From Lentinus brumalis (Eukaryota > Basidiomycota > Agaricomycetes > Polyporales > Polyporaceae), in contig MARA01000040.1 in the NCBI GenBank assembly GCA_001792895.1, positions 303,700 through 367,699 on the forward strand: a stretch of DNA of 64,000 nt, read 5' to 3'. Below are positions 56,774 through 64,000 of this stretch, in pieces (position 1 is the stretch's first letter; every line of letters begins with the position of its first letter). The notes beneath the pieces were generated by a model. The model was given only the letters and a program-made list of their open reading frames with translations. It had not been told where the DNA came from and did not search any database. The position numbers were made by a program, and so were the translations under genes.

Positions 56774-58121
56774 ATGGACGCGCTTCCGACCTCCCCTCAC
56801 CTCCCCATCCACACTCCGCGCACTATTTCGCCGGGGCAGCCGCCTTCCAGTGGTCGACTCTCGCCGGAACATCTCGCAGGCTCTCCAGCGCACGGGCGCA
56901 CATCCGTCGATCAGGTAATTCTGCCTTTGTGTGCATTGAGCAAGGTCGCTAGCTTCGACCAGCCATATGTAAGCTCACCCGTTCAATGCCAAGTCCAAGC
57001 ATGCCCGTGCAGCCCCGGACGTGCATGCCATGTGGGGTTTAGGCCAGGTGTGTACCCACCCTGTCATCTCTGCTGTGCGGCCTATTCGCCTCCACCCCTA
57101 GGGCTCCGCGGAGGTGCCGCGGTCTACGATCTCCGGTCTGCAGGCGACCTGTCTCCTTGCCATGGATGTGCCCCTTGTCGATCTCGGCCCCACTGATTCC
57201 GGTTCATTGCAGCTCAAGGACTCGGTCGGGAACACCCCAGAGCACCCGCAGGTGAGACTGGCCTCTGCACCGGCAGAATTGGCGGACTTGAAGGGACGTT
57301 ATACGCAGCTACAGAAGTCTGCAGATGTCGACAAGAAGTGCGTCGAGCACACTCGCGAGGCGATTCAAACGGAGCGTCTGGCAGAAGAGCGGGCCGCAGC
57401 TAACCTGGCCGCCGCTCTCTCCGCGCTGGATCAGCAAACTCAGTCATTCCGCGCGTTGGGCGGTGCGCACAAGTATGTTTGCGACGAGTATGTCGCCATG
57501 CAGAAGAAAGTCCTGGAGCAGGGCAAGGCCTACGATCGTCTTCAGGACGAACTTCGTGCCGCGAAACGCACCATTCTGGACGAACGGGCCAGACATCTCA
57601 ACGAGCTCGAGGTGCGTCGCGCGCATGTTGCGCCAGCTTGTCTGACATCGTTTGTTCGCAGCGTGCCACGAGCGACTCGGTGCGTCCCCAATATCCTCGC
57701 AGTGCGTGGTGGCTAACATGTGCATAGGACGCCCTCACCGCCGAGCTGCACGCTGCCAAGCGCGAATTGGGCGGTGTTCGCACGCAGATCACTTGCGCCT
57801 TTTGTGATGGGGAGAGTTTCGCCACTCACGCGTAAGTTTGTGACTCCATATATCTTATTAGAATCCAGCACGCTTCCTAAGCCACTCACCTCTAGTTATC
57901 CGTGCATGCATGTTACGTGCCTCGATTGCGCCAAAGGGTGGATCAATGCGCAGACGTCCAACTACAAGAAAGAGGTCAGACGCACGGGCAATGTGGAGTT
58001 GGACCCTCGTCCGTGGTACACATGTCCCATTTGCAGGGAGCTGACCGGTGTCCTTCTTGAGCCGCTGCCAGTCCCGTGTCTCATGGCCGTCGGGGAGCGA
58101 GCGGTCAGTTTTCAGACATAG
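56774..58121 (+). CDS. Coiled-coil RING-type E3 ligase-like protein, 332 aa
   Basis: Exons are 56774-56914, 57102-57611, 57662-57679, 57728-57831 and 57896-58121. The third exon is an 18-nt microexon flanked by 50- and 48-nt introns, the second with a CTAAC branch site. The N-terminus is Pro/Ser-rich (TSPHLPIHTPRTISPGQPP), then a coiled coil (ELADLKGRYTQLQKSAD, LQDELRAAKRTILDERARHL). The C-terminus is a canonical RING: ITCAFCDG, YPCMHVTCLDCAKGW and WYTCPICRELTG, giving C3HC4 ligands. The 187-nt first intron may hide another small exon. The gene is tandem to the atypical RING gene upstream and shares its layout, so the two are probable paralogues. Confidence 0.72.
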
Positions 58122-58454
58122 ATAGGTGCCCGTTCGCTCGCTGTTGTAACGGTGGTCATGTTACCTCTTCCCGTCGCAATCTCATCTGCGCTACGCTCAT
58201 GCTATCCTACCTAAGTTCGTCTGCTGTCTCTGCTCGTGTGTCACTCGGCGTGGTTCTGCAATGTCAGCATCGCGAGTCAAACAACATGTTTGCGCTGGCA
58301 TCGATAAACTCTCGAACCAGGGATCACAAGCAGGTTTACATATGAACATTGAGTGAACGCCACCGCAAAACACCGAGGTCCAATAGTGCACGCCGGCCAT
58401 GAGCACGTACATACAGCTTAAATTGCTCGTATGATAGTCTATTGATACAGTCCT
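58122..58454. other. Convergent intergenic region
   Basis: The region separates the plus-strand RING gene from the minus-strand gene to the right. No feature is seen beyond presumed 3' UTRs. Confidence 0.4.
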
Positions 58455-59665
58455 CTATGCCGTAGCTCCCGACGGCCCCGCGACAGACTGCCCCGCGACA
58501 GACGGCCCCGCCCCAGATGGCCCCGCCCCAGACGACCCCGCGCCAGACGACCCCGCGACGGCGATCTCCCTCTCGCCCACCGACGGCAGGGCGACGTAGT
58601 CCCCGCTACCTCCTTCGCCCAACGCTCCCTCGTCTCCTGTGAACACTGTGAATTGGGACATACTCATGCACTTCATGTCATACTTACCCTTCGACGACTC
58701 AGTGTCGGGGGAGAGGTTGTAACGTCGACGCTTCAGGGCGAGGAGGTCGTTGCTGGACTCCACGATCTGCCGCAGCAGCGACACCGCGACATCCTCAGAC
58801 TCATCGGACGCGGCGCATAGCTCGCGTCTGAACTGTAGCAGTTCATCGTTGGTCTTTACGACCCGCTCGAGGAGCGCCTTGATGTCCAAGAGGGTCGCGC
58901 TATCGCCCGTCGCCTTGCGCTTCCGCGAGGTGTTGTCGCGCTTCCTCGCCTGGCCATTTGCCCCGGCCGTTCTGGGGTTGCTCGGTGCTGACCGCGCCGC
59001 AGAGGACCGACGCGCTGCGCGCTGCTTCCCCTTCCCGAGTACGACTGGCCCTTCAACGTCGCTGTGGTCATCCGCCAGTTCGTCCACCTGCTCTTCTTCA
59101 TCATCCGAGGTCCGGGTCTCGTCGGCGGTGGTAGCGGCGACGTCGGGAAGCGCGCCGGTGTTTGTGAGGCCGTTCCCGCGGATGGCATTCTTGAGAGCCA
59201 CCTGCTCCCTCTTCGGCTTCCACTGCAACGCAGATGGCACGGGCGTGAGTCCCTCCTTGTCGGCCTCCCTGTTGCCCATGCACGGCGGCGTGGATGCGTG
59301 GCCCCGCTGAACCATCTCTGCAGTGCATGTTAGTACTATGTAGTAGCGGTAGGGTCACATTGGTCAATGGAATCAGCCTTACTGGTCTGATGCGAGCACT
59401 CTCGCGCGTCGGTGATATAACATGCCAGACATCGGATGGAGCTGCCGTTGTGCCGGATGCACTCGCGCCCAGCGGTGACGCATGGCTGGCAGTCCTCGCT
59501 GCGCACCTCGCTGTAGTCCTTCAGCCATTTGAGGATGGCCGCCATGTCGGTGAACGAGTCGTACCGCAGGAGCGCGGGGATGACTGTGAGGTCGATGTTC
59601 TGAGCGTAGGCCTCCTGGACGGCCGCCTCCAGGGTAGGGTGATAGGTTTTCGGGTCGAGGGGCAT
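58455..59665 (-). CDS. Cysteine-cluster, basic/acidic low-complexity protein, about 381 aa
   Basis: Exon 1 is 59665-59383 and exon 2 59317-58455, joined in frame by a 65-nt intron. The N-terminal domain has DLTVIPALLRYDSFTDMAAI, then a cysteine cluster (EDCQPCVTAGRECIRHNG, IRCLACYITDARECSH), which could bind zinc. The rest is hydrophilic: an acidic tract (DDEEEQVDELADDHSDVEG), a basic region that could be a nuclear localisation signal (RKRDNTSRKRKATGD), a helical segment (LLDIKALLERVVKTNDELLQ) and a C-terminal tail of five-residue GPSGA-type repeats. A 51-nt in-frame segment near 58631-58690 has GT-AG ends and may be an alternative intron. I recognise no family; a DNA- or chromatin-associated role is conceivable. 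Confidence 0.6.
58460..58563. repeat. 15-bp coding tandem repeat
   Basis: The 3' end of the minus-strand gene consists of 15-bp units of the type GACAGACGGCCCCGC. They encode Gly-(Pro/Ser/Gln)-Ser-(Gly/Val)-Ala repeats. Copy number probably varies between strains. Confidence 0.8.
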
Positions 59666-60351
59666 GTTGAGCGGGCAGGACGCGAAGAGCAAACACTTAC
59701 CAGGCGGGACCGCGCTCATATATGTTGCATGACCTTCACTCGCTGCGGCAAAGAACAATGGTCAGCGGAGACGAAGCAATGTCAGCCTGCGACGGCACTC
59801 ATCAGTGGACGGGGACGTTGACGGAGTTCTGTGCATGTCATGCATGTCGGCATGTTAGACATGCACTTGGTAATTCGTGGTTCATGTTGCGCGTGGGATG
59901 TGAACGGGGACGTCGACAGACTTCTCTCGATGTCATGCATGTCCGCTTCTGACACATGTTCTCGGTAATGCGTTGTTCATAGTGGAAGCGGGTGGCTGGT
60001 TGACCTCGAAGCCAGCGTGCTGCGGTAAGTTCGTGGTGTGGTGCTGCGGTTATGCTTATGCCGAGACGTCGTAGCCCGCGCATGCGTGGCTCGGTTCCTG
60101 GGTGCTGGAGGCCAACCGTCCCCGCCGTTCCAAGTCAGTATTTGTTCCTATGTAGGGTCCCCGGCCCCGACGTTGAAGTAACAAAACGACATATCTGTAC
60201 TCGTACAGCAACGTAAGTATCCCCAGCCCAACACCCAAAGCGAATTACTCGACGCAGTAGCATGTCATCGTCTCGGCGAAGCTTGCGGCGCGCGACGGCA
60301 TCATCTTGCAGAGACGCTGTTAGACCCCCCATGAACGCTTGTCGGACAACA
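59666..60351. other. Intergenic with a short duplicated motif
   Basis: No gene is called. Two similar stretches at about 59805-59895 and 59905-59990 share GACGGGGACGT/GAACGGGGACGTCGAC, CATGTCATGCATGT-like and CACTTGGTAAT/TTCTCGGTAAT sequences, a degenerate duplication of about 90 bp. Confidence 0.4.
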
Positions 60352-61127
60352 TTAATCCACAAGCGGCCAAGGTGGTGGCAGGTCTCGGCGGTCCATCCCC
60401 AGTTGCCGTATCATATCTTTCACGTCCTCTTCCATCGTGTTCGCGTGCCATCCCCTAGCGCGTTGCAATGCGAGCTCGTGTCGCGGCGTGGAAGGGCTTC
60501 CCAGCATTGCATCAACATGGGTCAAGCTCGGTCTGACGTCATGCAACCCCGGGAGTCGCTCAGGACGGAAGAATAGCTTGAGTGCCTCGAAGAACTCAGC
60601 CCGCTGCCGCCCTTCGGGGGTGTCCGCGACCCAGTCGGGCTGATGAGAGTCCATCCACTGGTACAGCCTGTTAGCAAGGCGCATGTTCGACCGCCACGCA
60701 CGGAACGTCTGGTCCTTGAGCTTCAGCGCGCGCACGACATCGTAGGTACCAATGGTGAGCCACCGCCCTTCGAACTGCACTGTACGCTCTTGTTTCTGTT
60801 CCCCCCCGTGCCCATGCCGAGATCTCGCAGAAGGCCGTTGATTAGCTTGACGTGGATCAGTCGCGCGTATGCGGTACCATACTTCGCGCGTAACGTCTCC
60901 ACCTCGGAGAAATGTTCGGGGTAGCAGCGGAGGAGGTAGTCGACTTTGGCCTCGTCCACATGCGCGGGTTCGCTGCGGCCGCCGCGGCGACGATTCGGCC
61001 CTTCTGCGGTGTCTGTGCTGAACGCTGAAGCAGTATCGTCCTCGGCGTGGGCTCGCTCTCTCTCAGGAGGCGACATCGACACGAGCGAAAGGCTCGGCGG
61101 GGTGGTTTGCGGTCGGGCACGGTGCAT
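60352..61127 (-). CDS. Hypothetical protein with a frameshift in a G run
   Basis: Two open pieces belong together. The first is 61127-about 60801: MSPPERERAHAEDD, a basic patch, then VDYLLRCYPEHFSEVETLRA and LIHVKLINGLLRDLGMG. The second is about 60800-60352: GRWLTIGTYDVVRALKLKD, AWRSNMRLANRLYQWMDS, AEFFEALKLFFRPERLPG, ending PPPWPLVD. They are in different frames, and the break falls in a run of seven G (plus-strand C run at 60801-60807); one more base would restore continuity. I see no intron that would do so. No family is recognised; the helical, Arg/Trp-rich C-terminus looks globular. The gene is either recently broken or misread in the homopolymer. Confidence 0.45.
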
Positions 61128-61649
61128 GTCAGGGAGTGCTGTGATACGTGTTATTGCTTGGGAGGCTGGCAGGTATCACTGCTGGGATGACGTACGTGGT
61201 TGCGTCCGGTCGGCAGCTCTCCACTGGGTGGCCACTGTCGCGGTCGGTGGCCAATGCGTCCAGTTCACCCAGCTCTCAGACTCAGCGGCGGAGTCAGGCG
61301 TGGGCGCGGGCGTGGGCCGGCTGGCGAGGCCCCAGTTTTCACCGAGCGCAAAATCTGGGTGCAGCAGGGTTCCGTGGGGCGTCGGTTGCCCATGCCGCTC
61401 TTCGCTCGAGGTCGAGGCGCTGGGAGCGGGCGGGGCCGCGTGATTCGCAGTCCTCTAAGAAGTCGCCAGTCAGCTCGATTCACCGCCGTCCAACCCAAAC
61501 CAATGCTTGCCTGCTGAGACACAGCTCGGTTGTGGCTAGAGACAAGACCTCGTGGCACTGGCCGATAAGTGCCCCTCGGGCGAGACCGGAGACCACTGTC
61601 CGTTCCGGATGCCACCCTGGGCGACCCTACAGACAGGCCTGAGGTTAAG
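61128..61649. other. Intergenic, no gene seen
   Basis: Several overlapping frames on both strands have no motif or splice pattern. Nothing is called. Confidence 0.4.
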
Positions 61650-62519
61650 TTAGCGTCGGAAGGTTGGCTGTTTGGTTGAGCTGGACGGACGGCACGAACC
61701 GTCGGAAAATGGTGTGGTGGCCTCCCCGGTTTGAACTTCGGCGGGCTCCCTCGCGGCGGGGGCTCTGATCGCAGTCCGGTCTGCGGTGACTGTATGTCCC
61801 TGGGAGGGCGCCAGGCCGGCCTCGCCCACCGGCGTGAGGGCGTTCGCCAGGGACGACGAGCTTGGGAGCATTGAGACCGCGCGGTGTAGAGGTGTGCGAA
61901 GGCTCGTCAGCCATTGCAGGCCGTCACTGGAACCGTGCACCATCGGAGAGGCGACTGCAACAGATGAAGAGATCCCGATATCACCCCCCCTGCGTGCAGG
62001 TGCGTCCTCTGTAGTCGACGTCTCGAAGTCGCTCACGCGTCCGGGGGCAAAAAGGGCCAGCCCCATGCCCGCGAGCCCACCCAGAACCGGGACGGGGGCA
62101 TAGATGCCTGGGGCCGGAGCCTCGTGCGCGCACGAATCGCGCCCTCCGGCTTCTTCCCCGTCCGCCCGTCCGCTCTCAGGGGTTATAGGTGGACAATGAG
62201 TGCCAGTCGGCTCAGGCAGGGTCGGGACGTCGCTATGCGGACACATACTATCCCGCTCGCGACGCATCTCAGTTGACAGCGGTCGACTGGTGAGTGGGGC
62301 TCGCTGCGACGTGACGGGGCGTTAATGATGTCCGCACACGCCCCAGCAGTTATGACTCACTTCAGCAGCCTCTATGACCGTGTCTCCAGCGGCGTGTGGT
62401 TCGGCGACGACGCTCACATCCCCGGGGGCCGGTGATCGCGTGCGATCATCCGTCGGGTCTGTGTCCATAGCAGGGTGCGTGTTAGAGTACTCATCTCCTG
62501 CTACATGGATCAATAGCAC
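61650..62519 (-). CDS. Hypothetical low-complexity protein, partial model
   Basis: Two exons, an upstream one ending at 62361 and 62303-61650, join in phase across a 57-nt GT-AG intron (AGDTVIEAAE to RAPLTSRPLSTEM). The product is Pro/Ser/Thr-rich, with a hydrophobic stretch VPVLGGLAGMGLALFAPG in the middle and no recognised domain. The 5' end is unresolved. A frame at 62678-63262 (ending with the acidic DAPVQADEDTVVVSEPESL) may be an upstream exon of the same gene, but I found no convincing intron between them. Confidence 0.35.
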
Positions 62520-64000
62520 TTACCATACGATGATGTCCCGTCCTGGTAACTGGGAGGAGAGTTCATGCATTCGTCGTCGGGTTCGCTCGTGGCGCCAGGT
62601 TCCCCGCCTGGTAGTGTCGAGGCGACGTCTGCGTGTTCGATGATCACTAACTGGGTATACACTGCAACCGTGCGGAGCTATCTACCTGTGTTCGAGTCAC
62701 CCCGCAGCGAAGTGGTGAGCGACTCTGGTTCTGACACCACGACCGTGTCTTCGTCCGCTTGCACTGGTGCATCGGTCGTCGCTGGCGCATCCTCGTCTCC
62801 ACGTGCAGGTGAATGGCGTTGCTCGCGTCGCCTGTAACGCTCACTTCGGGCAGATGGTTCACTGCAAGGCCCAGATGTTCCTTGTGGGTTCGCACGACGA
62901 GCTCTCGCCGGGGGCCGGCCGCGCAGCGGGGTAATCGTTGGAGCATCAGCGGTGGTACGAGCGACAGAAGGAGGCGGTCGAGCGCGGAGGCCTCTGGAGG
63001 ACTGGCGACCCCGCATCACAGCACTTTTGGCACTCCGACCACGAACCATTACGGTTGGCGGTGGAAGTCTCCAAGGTTGGGGTGTTCTAAGTTGAGTCGG
63101 TAGAAGAGGAGAGCACGCAGGATATCGTTGGGCTCGCTGGGCTATGTGGCTGCCAGTGGGGTGGGTCGCCTCGCAAGCGACCGTGCGGCCGCTTGAGGAC
63201 GGTGTCGCAACCACGCGGCACAAAGTGGCAAGCCTTGATCGCATATCTGTGGACCGCACCACCGGCGCACGCGCTGGGACCGACCAGCTGTATCACCCGG
63301 GACACCAGAAGAGAACGCTGCTTTGACGCTGCTACCTCTCCATGCGTGCCGGACGGCGCGCGGGTGTGGTAGTCTTATGTTGATGTGCGGTGGAGACTGG
63401 TGTCGTTCGCAGGCCCGTATCTGACTCCGGCGGCCGTACATCCGTGAGGCGCACAGCGGGTATAAGCGTAGCCCATAAGTACTAGGGGTCGCACACGCGC
63501 AGGCGATCGGGCTCAATCAAGGGGTATTCTATTTCATGATGGCAACGCGATGTGATAGTTAGTCCGATTGCCTGCCCTCGAGAGCACGAACTAACCAGCA
63601 CACGGTGAGTCTCTGCGGTCTTCCGGTGGGACGTAGGCTCTACGCAGCTGGTGTCCAAGCTACCCAAGATACAACCGAACGGACGGGCGGGAGGTGGTAG
63701 CAAGTACCCGCAGGGGCCGACATGGGTGGGCGTGATGGCTAAGTCGTCGGGGGGAGGTTGCCTGTCGGAGACCGAGCGCGGCTCGGCTGAGGTACGATAT
63801 CGTAATAGAACAATCAGATGGGGGACACGCCCCTCCTGATCGACACCGTCATGATAGAAGCCGAACAGATTCGCGCGCCTGTCGCCCACGCAAGATCCAG
63901 ATCCAAGCATGGACAAATCGTGTCTACATTCACATCAGAGACGCTGGTCACACGCGGCCAACGCAGTCATCCTGGCCAGGCTAGTGTCTACACCTTCGTA
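62520..64000. other. Right end of window, unresolved
   Basis: Minus-strand frames at 62678-63262 (Arg/Pro-rich, then acidic) and 63482-63916 (starting MSMLGSGSCVGDRRANLFG) are open, but without recognisable motifs. They may be exons of a gene whose other parts lie outside the window or were not resolved. No tRNA or repeat is seen. Confidence 0.35.

Overview
The window is nuclear DNA of a filamentous fungus, most likely an agaricomycete basidiomycete and plausibly a polypore (the order is inference). It is GC-rich, genes carry many short GT-AG introns of about 50-60 nt, a class I hydrophobin is present, and several families typical of mushroom-forming fungi occur (SRPK-like kinases with an HGDIHIGN loop, F-box/LRR proteins, RTC4-like proteins).

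Layout. 1-4.8 kb: poorly recognisable minus-strand ORFs and a degenerate ~277-bp tandem repeat. 4.8-9.2 kb: a membrane protein of unknown function, an intron-containing tRNA-Leu(CAA) and an eight-intron galactokinase gene. 9.8-19.5 kb: SRPK-like kinase (+), a short hydrophobin, a truncated F-box gene, a 2OG-Fe(II) oxygenase, an intact F-box/LRR gene (-) and an MDR oxidoreductase (-). 20.9-39.9 kb: a tandem array with an 8,407-bp period holding three aldose 1-epimerase (galactose mutarotase) genes and two apparently identical 6.3-kb spacers. 40.6-44.7 kb: second copies of the MDR oxidoreductase (+) and the kinase (-, with two frameshifts), in mirror-image order to the left block. 45-63 kb: a different neighbourhood encoding a zinc-ribbon/RTC4-like protein, a multi-exon zinc-ribbon/HECT-like ubiquitin ligase, two coiled-coil/RING proteins plus a truncated third coiled-coil copy, and several proteins I do not recognise.

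How it fits together. Mutarotase converts beta- to alpha-D-galactose and galactokinase phosphorylates the alpha form, so the left two thirds contain the entry steps of the Leloir pathway, with mutarotase amplified. The mutarotase and both oxidoreductase promoters share AGATAAG (GATA-factor type) elements. The mutarotase copies carry the signature of one unequal crossover: the middle gene has the 5' end of the third copy and the 3' end of the first. The outer kinase/oxidoreductase pairs form a large inverted duplication around the array.

The right third is the most unusual part. Its HECT-like, RING-like and RTC4-like proteins lie side by side with several zinc-binding N-termini, suggesting a locally co-evolving ubiquitin-ligase gene cluster, possibly part of a large mobile or accessory element. 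That interpretation is inference; the domain calls are from motifs read by eye.
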